This document shows, one piece after another, positions 1-11,146 of a stretch of 64,000 bases of DNA; within the stretch, counting starts at the first letter, position 1; the number at the start of each line of letters is the position of its first letter. The notes below the pieces were generated by a model. That model was not told where the DNA came from, searched no databases, and saw nothing but the letters and a program-made list of their open reading frames with translations. The position numbers and the translations under genes were made by a program. Origin of the DNA: Ascaphus truei (taxonomy: Eukaryota; Chordata; Amphibia; Anura; Ascaphidae); the NCBI GenBank assembly GCA_036426205.1, contig CM071573.1:43450643-43514642 (forward strand), written 5' to 3'.

Positions 1-202
1 GTCATGGCTAAGGAAACAAAGTAGCGCTGCAACTGATTAGATACCATTAGTCAAATATACAATACCTTCGCTAGGTAGAGTATCTGGCGATTAGGCATAC
101 ATGATATCTCCTTACAAACAAACCGGCACTTTGCAGTGCCTCTCACCCTCTAACCAGCATGTAAGCGTCATGACGTGATGACGTCAGTCCTGTAGCCGCC
201 TT

Positions 203-244
203 CCACCTGACGCACGTTTCGCTGGGGCGATTTTTCAAAGGTGG
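203..244 (-). ncRNA. Degenerate hammerhead ribozyme of the Penelope-like element
   Basis: On the minus strand the segment runs from a 6 bp arm (CCACCT, 239-244) through a short CGC-CCCA-GCG stem-loop to GAAAC (216-220), a GTGCGTC cleavage-site region, and the closing arm AGGTGG (203-208). This is the order of a type I minimal hammerhead: stem I, core, stem II, GAAA, very short stem III, cleavage site, stem I. The CUGAUGA strand is decayed, reading CTTTGAAAA, so activity is unlikely. Penelope-like elements are known to carry such ribozymes beside their terminal repeats, and this one lies 3' of the RT frame as expected. Confidence 0.6.
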
Positions 245-612
245 TGACGTGGAGAGCTACAGACCAGGTTTAAATAGTGTTTGGTAACCAATGTAACACG
301 CAGACCAGCTGAGTATAACCACTTATTTCTTTTGCAGGTAATCAGCAGATTCCTGGGAAGCACAGACGGAGTCTGTGGAGAATGAGCCTGAACAATAAAA
401 ATAAATATAAATAGATCTAACAGACTATGTGTGATGTTATTTAAGAGCTGCTGGAGGTACTAAATACTAAGACATCTGGATTATCAAACAGAAAAATATG
501 TCTAAGTAAGCACATAATCGCACCAAATAAGGGCAAGATGGATAAAGCTGTTAGGTCACAGACCTGAAAGGCAGTGGGGTAAAACAGATGAATCACGGGT
601 AATTATGGCAAT

Positions 613-2088
613 CTAGATAAAGGGAGAAAATAAAAAGCCCTCATTTATCCCTCTAGGTGCCAAAGTGCCCAAACGGTAAATCCATTTGGACTCCTTTTGT
701 AATATAAGGCGGTTTCAGTCTCCCCCTCTTGGACTAGGGGGGACACTTTCAATCCCCATAAAACGAAGGTTAGTGATATCACCGTCATGAACATGATGTA
801 TGTGATTTGCTAAAGGGATATCCAAATGATTGCGTATTGCCCCTACATGCTCCAAAATACGTTGGCGAAACTCGCGAATAGTCTTGCCAACGTATTTTTT
901 GGTGCATTGACAGATTACTTGATAGATCATACCCTTTGTCCTACAGTTGATAAAATGCCTAACTTTGAAACATTTTGTATTGTTCCAATTGTGGAAGGTG
1001 TTATAGAGGGACAAATGGGTGCAGGCTTTACAACCTTGACATTTAAAATTCCCCAAAGATCTATTTATTAGCCAGGTATTAGATGTTAAAGGTCTAAAAT
1101 GACTGTGAACTAACTGATCTTTTAAATTTAATGCCCTCCTGCTAACCAAAGTTGGTGTGGGTCGCAATACATCACTGAAGTCAGGGTCCTCCATAAGGAT
1201 GGGCCAGTGTCTCTTTAAGATGGCATTTATCTCTGACCACTGGTTGTTATAAGTTCCTACAAATCTGATGAGTTTGGGGTCCTGGACTGGGGTACGGTGG
1301 TTACTTAATAGGGAAACCCTATCTGTAAATTTTGCTCTCCGATAAGCTCTTCTTATACATCGGTGGCTGTACCCCCTCTCTATAAATCTCTCTCTCATCT
1401 TCTTAGCTTCATTCTCAAATGCTATGGAGGTGGAACAATTTCTGCGAATCCTCAGAAACTGGCCAACAGGGATACCCCCCTTTAATCGTTTGGGGTGATG
1501 GCTTTCATAGCGCAAAAGACTGTTTGTAGCTGTCTTTTTCCTGTGGATTGTTGTTTCCACTTTATCATCATCACCTCTCGAAATTTTTAGGTCAAGGAAG
1601 GTAATCTCCTGTGTGTCAATTTCGTAAGTCAAATGAAGATTAAACTCGTTATTATTGAGTATGTCAATAAATTCAATAAATGACGCCCTGGTCCCCTGCC
1701 ACAGGACCAGGAAATCATCGATAAAACGGACCCACAATAGAATTTGTATGGTGTAGGCTTCATTGGCTTCATGAAAAACCACCTCTGCTTCCCCCCAGCC
1801 GAGGTACAAATTCACATAGGTGGGAGCGCAGGTAGTCCCCATCGCCGTGCCTCTGAGTTGATGATAGATAACACCATTAAAAGTAAAATAATTATGGGTC
1901 AGTAATCGCAATAAATCAAGTACAAGTTGGTTGTGTTTCACAAATTCGCAGCTCTGGCTTTTGAGGAAGTAGGAAACAGCATCTATACCTATCTGATGTA
2001 CAATAGAAGTATAGAGTGCCTCCACATCAAGACTGATTAGCAATGTATCCCTATCCAGGACTATCCTAGGTTTCAGTTTTAGTATCAC
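613..2088 (-). pseudogene. Penelope-like reverse transcriptase with GIY-YIG endonuclease (one internal stop)
   Basis: This is the retroelement polyprotein that copies element RNA into DNA and nicks the target. Counting from the ATG at 2088, RT motif A is DVEALYTSI (residues 21-29), motif B is GTAMGTTCAPTY (80-91), the catalytic block is FIDDF (122-126), and FLDLKI follows (164-169). A cysteine cluster CQGCKAC sits at 350-356. The GIY-YIG domain starts at 388 (IYQ, then YVGKT at 399-403), followed by an R-rich helix and the conserved Glu of ILEH. The frame stops at a TGA at 715-717, but the same frame continues to a TAG at 613-615 with a C-terminal tail containing KWIYRL and PRGINE typical of these proteins. 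The TGA is therefore probably a CGA that lost its CpG. The first third of the protein is absent, so the element is dead. The plus-strand frame over 826-1071 is a shadow. Confidence 0.88.
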
Positions 2089-2091
2089 GTA

Positions 2092-3683
2092 TTGTTGTCT
2101 GTGTTGTGTGTTTTGTCACCAATGTCAGTTGTTTTTGGTTTCAACGTTTTGACATTTATTTTAATTGAGATTAATAAAATATTACATTTTAAGTAAATCA
2201 TCATTACATTATCATATACAATGAGGGCTGTCAAATAGGGTGTTCTTGTCTCTTAGTATCAATTTCTTTCTTTTTTTAGGGAAGGACCTGAAATGATTCA
2301 CTAATCTTGGTTGTCTGTTTTTCCCTATGATCTCATGCAAGCTTCTAAATGAAGTCATTACTTTTGCAAAGTCTCTTTTTTTTTCAAGTTATATTTCCCA
2401 TCAACATTGTAATATTGTTAATGTATCTCTGAGCTTCTCACCTTTTGTCATCTCTGTAGGATTTCACCTCTGCTCTGCATCCTTGCAAATTCTTTTTTCA
2501 CTCCAGAGGTGGACACTTAAAGTGACGTAATGTGTGATCTCTTCTTCCAAAGATGAGCTACAGTAATCAGCTACTGTACAACGCACAATAGCCCAGTAAT
2601 AATTGAGACACAGTTCTGTGTCACGGAATCTGCTTTGTATACAGCAACAAAGAAGCAGCTCCAACATAAACCAACTACACTATTATCTCAAGATGAAAGA
2701 ATGAGTTGTTCTTAATGTGACATTAAAGCACTTATTGATTGTTATTAGCTGGCCATTGTTTATTTGAAAGAGAGGTTTAGAAGCACCCCTTGAAAATAAA
2801 CATGGTGCATTGTACAGTAAAAACGCAACACCAAGATATAATATACATGATGAATCATTCTTTGTGATTTCTTGATTCACATTATGCTACAATACATTCA
2901 CATAATTATTTCCATTTTTTATCACATGGCTTAATTTCATTTTGTAATCACATCTAGATAAAACCCATTAGACATTTTCTACATTATGTGGTTTGTGTGT
3001 GTTTGTCAGTGTCCTGGGTGCCAAATGGTGGCAATACCGTAGCAGAAATGGCTCCATACTGTATTTATCAAACAAATAAATGATCAAATGGATCTTATTT
3101 GTTGCCAAATCTAATGCTGTTTTTTGCATCACTTCTTTTGCAGTTTTTTTCAGCCTACAGTAGGTAACACATATCACCTATAATATCCTAACCATGTTTT
3201 AGGATCTGAATATTGTTTTGATAGTGGAAAGTTATCCAAACGGAGAAGCTCATTTAAACAGATACAAACACAAATATATGAATGTACACAAGAATAAGCA
3301 CTATGTTCAATACGCTATATATATATATATCCAAATAGAATAATATATACTGTACACTATATATACAGTATTCTGTACACTGTATGAATAATTACTTCAC
3401 GTTGCGGCCCACAGCCAATAGTTATATTTGAAGATAATGTACACTGTACAACAACAATTGCACAACGAATGTTACACTTCAATTGAACATGTTGTAACAT
3501 TAATAATATTTTTGTTTCTCTTTCACAGGAATTATTCACGAGGCTTATTTTCAAGGAGTTATCAGTAGCCATAAAACTTCCCTTGTGGTCACTGATTGGT
3601 TTAGGACAATGACACCAAACTCATAGCTTCTGCATAATTTATGCTGGAGAGAGGTATTAATGGGTACCGCACATCACCTACTG
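2092..3683. other. AT-rich sequence, no gene recognised
   Basis: I see only short chance open frames, a short TA run near 3316 and small palindromes around 3345-3405. Nothing resembles a coding exon, RNA gene or known repeat end. Confidence 0.5.
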
Positions 3684-4012
3684 TACTGTAGTGCAGACGA
3701 GTATTATAAAACAAATCTGAGGCAATCAGCAACAAGACCCAGCTACATGCTGGGTACATGCTGCAACATTTCAGTGACATTTCTGCAGACAGGCTAATGG
3801 CCCACCGGATTAACAGCGGGGGTCCCGGGCATTCCCATTCAAACTGAATGGGACTGCCAGGGACCCCTGCTGTGTTAATCCGGTGGGCCATAAGTCTCCG
3901 CAGAAATGTCACTGAAATGTTGCAGCATGTACCCAGCATGTACCTGGGTCTTGTTGGCGATAGCCCCAGATTTTCCAAGGCAAGGTTTTAGAATACTCGT
4001 CGGCGCACCTGT
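3684..4012. mobile_element. Foldback MITE, about 330 bp, TA-flanked
   Basis: An almost fully palindromic element. The two halves pair around a centre near 3843, where CCCATTCA and TGAATGGG enclose three bases. Both halves contain the same blocks in inverse order: a GACGAGTATT near each end, ACAAGACCCAG, a repeated CATGCTGGGTACATGCTG, CAGTGACATTTCTG and CACCGGATTAACA. Outer ends lie next to TA dinucleotides (3684-3685 and 4011-4012). There is no transposase. The layout is that of a non-autonomous DNA transposon. The end motif partly resembles the CGACACACTTTATTCGA ends of the elements at 10785, 30448 and 60896, so they may be distant relatives (inference). The 125-residue frame on the minus strand here is a by-product of the palindrome. 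Confidence 0.75.
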
Positions 4013-5511
4013 AAGTCTCCAGCCATGAACCCTATTGTGATGGTAGGGTTATCCCTGAAGGTACACAGCAAAAGCCAAAAATTAAAACAAACTTGTGACG
4101 GCCATCCATAAGTACTGGATCACCTGTAAAAGCTATTATCTGTCACCGTAGAACAGATTGGCGTGACCTCAGGAATGTAAGAACATGTTTCACAGTACAT
4201 CCCAATCCCTTCGTTTGCCCTTCTTCTTTTAAACCCTTTCACCACTTGCCCACAATCACAAATAAGTATTTTTTATTTAAATAAACTGTTATGTTTTTAT
4301 TGCGTTACAGCTTTTGCCTGTAGAATTTTCTGCTATTGTTGTAGAAAAAGTGAAATGACAATGGTGGGAAGGAGATTGATTGCCGTATTCAGTTGGGACG
4401 TAAAAAGGAAGAATGGATACATCAACTGTGGATTAAGGAAATGAATGAATATTATGGTAAGCAATAATGATGTATTTATTAGAGATGTCTGACAATGAAT
4501 GACACAGCAGGAGACCAATGCTTAATCTCCCAAGCAGTGGATAAAGACTTCATTAATATCTATTAAGCTAAAGCACTGTATAAGGGGAGACAAAAAAAAC
4601 TCAATACGCATAAAAAAGAGTCAGGTTTGTGGGGCAGTAACACCAAAGATCTGTGGTCACCGTTTTGTTGAGCGCATGCACACTGTGCATGTACAGTATC
4701 TCATGACAGCGGCCGTTCTAGTTGTTTTTCATGAACAACATTTTTGTGCAATGTGCACTTTAAAAATAAAAGGGGGAGATTGTTTGGACCATTTATCTAA
4801 GTAGAGAAACGCGCTTGATGGATGGGAGAGGAGTAAATATGTCCTCCTGCACCACATTGTTTAATGGCCCTTAAAATGTGGAGGATTGAGAGTGGGTGTG
4901 GGCTACAGCAGATAGCAGCATTGACTTATACAGAGACAGTTTGCCATGTGATGTGGGAACCTATACAGTACGCAGTAGTTTTCTTTGGTTTCAAACCAAG
5001 ACTTTCTTAATTAAAATTAAAATTGGCTTGCGCATGCATAAGAATTGGCACAGCCTCAAGAATTTGATGTTTTATATCTCTATACCAATCCTCTGCCTCA
5101 GATAAAAAAAAAAATTGCAAGGTAGGAAACCTGCATTGATGTTGTATTACAGTATGTTTTGTTTAATTGGAGTAAAATAGGCATGATGTATTTAATTAAA
5201 GGATTAAATAAATAATATACTGTAGTTATATTGTATAATGCATGATCTTCGTACCTGTAAAGGGAATTAAATAATAATGGCAGTATTCTGGGCAGTGCGC
5301 CCATAGGTCTGCTCCCTGGAGCAGCAGTTGCCATTTTGTTTGGTGAGCGCGTGCATTTCGTAACTGCCACCATTTTAGCAGTTTTTTTAATGAACTACAA
5401 TCGTGTACATATTGTGTTACCATCAGGTATCTCTAGGTGCTGCCACAGCGCAGTAAGTGTGCTTTTCAGCTCATAGACAGTTAATCCTCCTTAGAAGTAG
5501 CTAGTTCAGCT
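4013..5511. other. No gene recognised
   Basis: AT-rich DNA with short chance frames only. A stretch near 4656-4690 and another near 5333-5360 share a loosely similar core around TTTTGTT and GAGCGC, suggesting old repeat fragments, but no element end can be drawn. Confidence 0.45.
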
Positions 5512-5561
5512 GGATGCTAAAAAATCTGGGCGGAGTCATTGAATACAATCCAGACAGATTT
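5512..5561 (+). repeat. 50 bp dispersed repeat, copy 1
   Basis: Begins GGATGCTAAAAAATCTGGGC and continues through CGGAGTCATTGAATA. A second copy with a few mismatches lies at 6161-6210 in the same orientation. They are fragments of a common element that I cannot name. Confidence 0.65.
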
Positions 5562-6160
5562 AATCCCTGTAAATAAACCCCATATAAAGAATTACAGTGT
5601 TTCCTGCCTTACATTGGGACTAAAAGAGACTGCAACGTGGTGTGGGCATCACAATATGCACATTATGGAGAATGGGAAAGACGATTTATCTACATTTATT
5701 TGTGCATGTAAGTGATAGGGATGGGGTTGGGTGGGAACTTTGGTGTTTGGAATATGGGTGGGGAGAGTAGGGAAGATATTGTGGTGTATTAGGGAAATGG
5801 ATGGAGGAGGAAGAGGTACATTAATTGCAGAAAGCAAGATAATCAGATGTGCACTTTTAACGGGATGAAAGGTGCCACACTCTTAACCCCATTATCAGCA
5901 CCCACTTTCAATTTACCTGTCCTGCTTTAGAACAGCCCACAATTAATGTTTCTGTAGTAGGATTAACACAAAAAAAAATGTTGGCCTACTTTGAAATTTC
6001 AGTTTTAAAAAGAAGCAGGATTTAAATAGTTATTGCAGAAGAATGACCCAGGTTTAAAGAAAGCACTTGAAATGGTGAACTAGGGTTGGGTGAAACAGTA
6101 CAAATCCGTTTCCTGGAATTTCGCAGATTTTCCCCACCCACTATAATCTGTCTATGGATT

Positions 6161-6210
6161 GGATGCTAAAAAATCCGGGCGGAGTCATTGAATATAATTC
6201 AGATACATTT
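6161..6210 (+). repeat. 50 bp dispersed repeat, copy 2
   Basis: Matches 5512-5561 in direct orientation with scattered substitutions. It follows a segment that begins TAGGGTTGGGTGAA near 6081, a pattern common at the edges of decayed vertebrate repeats. Confidence 0.65.
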
Positions 6211-9200
6211 GAGAGAGAGCAAAACCAGCTGATGGGTAGTATCACTGTCACATCCTGCTTTTGGGCTGCTCACTGCTACTACAAATAGCTAATCTAGCTA
6301 TTGGCGTATTTCACAGGTATCTCAGATGTGCTCCACAAGGAACATTAAATTGTCAACCAGGAAGTAGAAGTGGTCTGCTTTTAAATTAAGCCAGGGGAAG
6401 GGAGCTACTACAGGTATGAGCACTCATTTGGTACTACATGACAGATAAGCACAAAGTGGCTACGGTATAACAGAACAGGGACATACATTTTCACTGGGCC
6501 ATCTGCCACAATGCCAGGCACATACTGAATTGAAATACTTTATTTTCAAATAAATAAAACTCTAAAAAACTGCAGTTAGTGATTCCACTGGCTTCCCACG
6601 GAACACAAGTTATTATTGGGTAGACAAATAAAAGGCACCTTAGGAATGGGGTGTGGTGTTCCAACAAGATCAAAAGTTGAACCCACCCAAACTCTGTTAT
6701 TCATGACAACAGCTCTAGCAGTGTGAGCTAAACGAGCTGATGGCTAGCACCACTGTCACAGTATACTTAGTTCTAAGCTCTACTTCTCATTGATTGCTCA
6801 TACTTGTACAAAACACTTTACCCTCTTCTGGGGTAGAGAAGCATATCTAATAAGCAGTCTTCTGCCAAGTGACACCTTATGGCGCAGGAAGACACCTTAC
6901 AGTCCATTTATTTGAATAGGCTGTAATGTATTCCAGCACCAAGGGTGCCTTATGGCAGAACACTGCTTAGTAAATATGGCTCACTGTCTTTATCTTTTAT
7001 AAGATTAGAAGTACTAACTCAAGTCACAAGCTCACTTTCGTATAATACTTTCTCTCTGCATCTGCTTTATTTGCTCTGCTTCACCTAGTTGCTACGTGTG
7101 TGAAATTTAAAGCAAGTAAAGCCACATGCAGGAGCCAGGAAGCCGGCATCAAAAGGGTTAAAAGTGTGTCCCCCTATCACACCCCCATATATACCCCTAT
7201 TTCATGGAAGATTCCAGAGAGTACTAAAAAAAGATCTCATGCTTGCCGAGGCAACATAATAACCTTTACCATGTCAGATTTGGTTTAACAGAACGGGATT
7301 GGGACGAAATATAATAGATGAATAGATTAGAGGGGGTAGGGGGTTAAACAAGCAGATCTCCGGGTGCTGTGCAACTTCTTCTTCCGTTTGGTCGGACTGC
7401 TTATTGTTTTGGACCACTTTTATTTTTTAAATAGATATTCTTTTGAACATTTTGAAGGTAAACTCCTCAAGAAACCGCCAAAATGAAGCCCACTTGCAAC
7501 CTAAGCTCCCACCACGCACACACAATGTGTATGACAAGAAAGGCACAAAACAGTGGTAGTAAACAAAAGAGATATTTATTAAATATTTAGGGGGGGGGGG
7601 ACTCTTCGACTGTGTACTTGTCATCTGTTAAAAAAAAGGGGGTGGTGGAAATGTTGGTGCTTATCACTGTAAAATGTGTACAAAAATGTTTACAAATGTG
7701 TACAAAGACACAGACACAAAGACACATTTAATGACATTAGCAGTCATTCTTAAAAATTTTAAAATAAAAGCAAAACTAGGTATTGTGGAGGAAAAAAACA
7801 TATACAGTATGGTTTGTACAGTGATATAGTTTAAAGGGAATCACATAGATGTCACTTTCTAGTTTTGTCATATTTTTGGTAAACGCACACTTATTTCATA
7901 CTACTGTAGTTAATATTTCACTAAATTAAAATTCTATTATCTACCGCATGTAATGTGTACAAATATGTGCCTCACCTTAGAAAATGACAAGTACAGTAGG
8001 TGCAACAGTATCAAACAAAAGAAACATCGCCCTGTCAGAGCCATCTCTCATGCCCTGGGATTCTCAGGATTACAAACACATTTCAAAGAACAGGTATTTT
8101 CCACAAGCAATATGTTATTTCCAGAATTTTCGACACACAAACCTCAGCAAATGTTCCATGAGCCATTCATGTTTCCAGCCATGATATCCTGAATTTAAGC
8201 CAAATAATCCGGTATATTTACCGTAATACGCAGGGTCCAATGTAATTCCTATCAGCTGGGGTTTTCAGTGAAATCCCATCAGATGGGTGTTCGTGGAAAA
8301 CAATGTGACCGTGGTCATCTTGAGCCTGGGAAAAAAGTACAGTAACATAATAAAAACAAGCACTAAAATGCCTAATGTGACCAATTTAAAACGCTTGAGC
8401 AGGTGATGCCCTTTAAACTATATTAAAAACCTAATTCTCATTTATTTAAAAAGTCTACTCAGCAATCTCACCATGAGGCTCTTAGTATAAGTTGTAAAAA
8501 TAAAAAGGAAGTTTAAAGGTTGATTTATGAATCTGTATATTGGAAAGTAATTACATAACTACTTACATAATAAGATCTTTTCTCTCTATAACAGTAAATT
8601 CCTTCTCTCTCGGTAGTATACAGTATTTACGTTGATTCTCTTGCAATCTCGAATGTACTACAACCCATATGAGGTCCTCAGAACTTATTACTGTGTATTT
8701 TCTCACAGTAGGTACATATCTACGTGAAACGCACATGCATTCCACTGACCTGCGCTCATGTTGGGTGTAGCAAAACTCCATAATATGACACCGTGGGACA
8801 AGCGCCTTTTAAAATGTTTTCTTATATTGGTTTTCCTGGAACTCGAACGGTTTTAGTCTTGGTTTTGGTTTTGGATTTAAAATCTGTAGAGACTTAAAAT
8901 AATTTGAGCTATTGGGCATAAGTAGGTAAGTTTTTTTGATCATGAACTCAAAAGTTTGTTCAGTTTTCAAAAACAAATGGAAGGATGAACCTTTCGTGGG
9001 TTTTGACTCGTAGTTTGCTCTGGTTTGAAAATGTGTTCCAAAGTTTCACTCTGAGATTAGAATGCACTATGAAGGATGCAAAATTCAAATTTCAAACCAG
9101 AGAACCTGCCCATCCTTAACCAGCATTGTCCTGGAACCTCTCTGTACACTGTATATTTCCCTAGTTCTAAGGCAGCCATCACTGTAATGTTGCAACATTG

Positions 9201-9834
9201 TTACTTCTTTGTTGACTTCTCAGCCTGTTGCCTAACAAGTTTTCCACTGGTGGTATGATCCAGGACCCCTGGCTGTTGGTCTCTCCCTGCCACTTTTCCT
9301 GCATGTCAGGTCATATCCTCTTTCAACCAGCAGCCTTCAGGAACCCCATCTCCTGGAAAAGTTAATATAATGTACCTTTCCCTGAATTATTGCTACCTAT
9401 TGCAACTTTTCCCCCCACCCCCCTTTGTTGCTGTTGTACTTCAATAAAGCTTACAGAAGAAAGGAAGGACTTTGTGTGCATAAAAGGGGAACGTATTAAG
9501 CTACCAGCCTCTAGTTGCTTGAGTGAGAATGAGCATCATAAAATAAATAACATTTGTTTACAATAAATCTTCCATGAATTCTGAGGCCCAGATTTACAGA
9601 GGTCTGTTAACGTTAACATCACATTATGCATTAATGTGCCTCTTCAAACCTCAATAACCCTATGGAAAGTCCTGTTTTGGGCCAAAAGAAATGCCTAGTT
9701 AACTGGAACAGATGTTAATGATAATTATATGCAATAGAGGTGTTCCCCCAAACAACACCTATCCACAACGGTCCGTTAACGTTAATGCAGGGATTTAACA
9801 TTATACCTAAAAGGTGCCGTTAGTCCCATCTATG
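6211..9834. other. No gene recognised
   Basis: No exon, RNA gene or complete element is visible. A run of G lies at 7590-7600. An AATAAA occurs near 9443 without a recognisable upstream unit. Two direct copies of GTTAACGTTAA lie near 9604 and 9774 and may mark an old 200 bp repeat. All frames here are short and lack recognisable motifs. Confidence 0.45.
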
Positions 9835-10452
9835 GGACGAACAATGCACTCTACCTGGGTCTTCCGGGAAAAGAGCTGTGCCGCCTGCAGCTGGTGCAGA
9901 ATGCTGCGGCCAGGTTATTAACAAACCATACCATTCTTGCCACATGACACCTGTTTCAGTTCTCTGCACTGCCTGCCTGTAAAATAGAGATTGTATTTAA
10001 AGATTGGATTGTTGACATTCAAAGCACAACTAGGGTCCTAAATATCTGAAAGAGCTTCTAGTTCCCAACACTCCCACTCGCTCACTTCCATCTGCAGGTG
10101 AAGGACTCCTAACTATTCCCAGAATCTCTGTGACTTCCTTTGGCGCCCGAGCTTTAGCCACGCTGCTCCCACTCTTTGGAACATTCTGCCTCGTACAGTT
10201 CGAGAGGCCCCCTCTCTAGGAATATATGTAAACAGGCTTAGGACCTACCTGTTTACCCAGGCATTTAATTAGTGACCAGCAACTTGTCCGGCATTTAATG
10301 GTTACAGTACAGTCCCATTCTGTATTGTATCTCTTCTTGTGTTTGGTCTCTTTTATAACCTTAAATGTTTTTTTTTTGTCCCCTTTTTGTAACTGTGAAG
10401 CGTTTTGTGTCCTACTGGGAGAAAAGCGCTATATAAATAAAGCTATTATATA
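9835..10452 (+). mobile_element. LINE fragment (L2/CR1-type) with ORF2 C-terminus and 3' tail
   Basis: Translation across several stops and frameshifts gives the hallmark C-terminal RT segment of L2/CR1/Rex-type LINEs: a block containing QLVQNAAARLLT (around 9895-9930), a decayed hydrophobic stretch, SHSLEHSA-like residues and a final region ending in a Phe-rich block. The 3' tail has the family signature GTGAAGCG followed by GGGAGAAAAGCGCTATATAA and AATAAA near 10436. A second copy of this tail lies at 63149-63270. The copy is 5' truncated and inactive. Assignment to L2 or CR1 rather than Rex1 is uncertain. Confidence 0.75.
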
Positions 10453-10782
10453 TTGGAGGGAGAAGAGGCGGGAGAGAACACTCATGAGATACCTGAGAAA
10501 TATGCAAATTGGCATATGCAATGTATTTTCCAATGATCCAAATTGGCATATTTCCTATTTCTCAGTCTCTATCTCTCTATGCTATTTGAAGTTAATGTAA
10601 GGTTAACTGTGGCAATGATCTACAACGGCTGTTGTTTTTGCATATAATTAGCATTGTTAATATGAGTTAACCTCATGGAAAATAACACCAGTTACTGATT
10701 ATTGTAGTTTCACATTGAGGCCTAAGTTATCTGACCTCTATGGAGTAGAGGGTGAAGATGTAAGGAGGGGCAGAAAAGTGTA
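10453..10782. other. No gene recognised; small palindromic tract
   Basis: Contains two near copies of CAAATTGGCATAT (around 10505 and 10539) in AT-rich sequence. No element or gene is recognisable. Confidence 0.4.
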
Positions 10783-10784
10783 TA

Positions 10785-11144
10785 CTGCTGCGGCCAAGTT
10801 TATTCGAGCATTTGCCCGTTCTTGGCCGCAGCAGTAGCCTGGCGCGCGCCCGAGAGTGACGGGCGCGCGCCGAAGCAGCGGAAGAGCGCCCTCCGATCGG
10901 GGCGCTCTCCCTACCGCTGCCGGGTCCGCCGGGTCCCCCGGAACCCCCTGCCGCTGTCCCGCGATCGCGGGACACCAGGGCTCCCTCGGGGAGCCCCTGG
11001 ACGCGCGTGCAGGGGGCGCACGCTCCCGAAGACGCGTGACCGCGTGTCTATGACGCGCGGCACGCCGAGGGGCGGCCACTAGCAAGCCGGGAAATCTCCT
11101 GGCTTGCGGTACCGGCCACACTTTAATAAAGTGTGTCGGTAGTG
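10785..11144. mobile_element. GC-rich hairpin-chain MITE, copy 1 (TA-flanked)
   Basis: A 360 bp GC-rich, CpG-rich island flanked by TA (10783-10784 and 11145-11146). It is built from successive short hairpins: CTGCTGCGGCCAAG with CTTGGCCGCAGCAG at the left end, then GCGCGCGCC-type arms, TCCCGCGATCGCGGGA, CCAGGGGCT-type arms and GCAAGCCGGGA-type arms near the right end. The right terminus, read inward, is CACTACCGACACACTTTATT. A nearly identical copy is at 30448-30777 and an AT-richer relative at 60896-61292 shares CGACACACTTTATTCGA. There is no protein, so it is a non-autonomous DNA transposon of uncertain superfamily. Open frames across it on both strands follow from its GC content. Confidence 0.8.
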
Positions 11145-11146
11145 TA

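Larger units (their letters stand above)
1..2091 (-). mobile_element. Penelope-like element, 5'-truncated
   Basis: A Penelope-like retroelement read on the minus strand. The RT and GIY-YIG frame occupies 613-2088 and a hammerhead-type relic lies on its 3' side at 203-244, which is the order expected if 1-612 is the 3' part with a pseudo-LTR-like segment. The N-terminal part of the protein and anything 5' of it are missing: homology stops at about 2091, where the sequence becomes AT-rich and featureless. This is the 5' truncation typical of target-primed insertion. The 3' boundary is not visible and may lie beyond position 1. The RT motifs and the GIY-YIG endonuclease place it with Penelope-like elements, probably near the Neptune group of vertebrates; the group assignment is inference. 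Confidence 0.85.

Noticed and set aside
826..1071. 81-residue plus-strand frame
   Set aside because: Shadow of the Penelope RT/GIY-YIG frame on the minus strand.
3601..3978. 125-residue minus-strand frame
   Set aside because: Lies within the foldback MITE. Its coding look is a consequence of the palindrome.
10738..11121. 127-residue and overlapping frames in the GC-rich island
   Set aside because: They lie in the hairpin-chain MITE. GC-rich palindromes lack stop codons on both strands.
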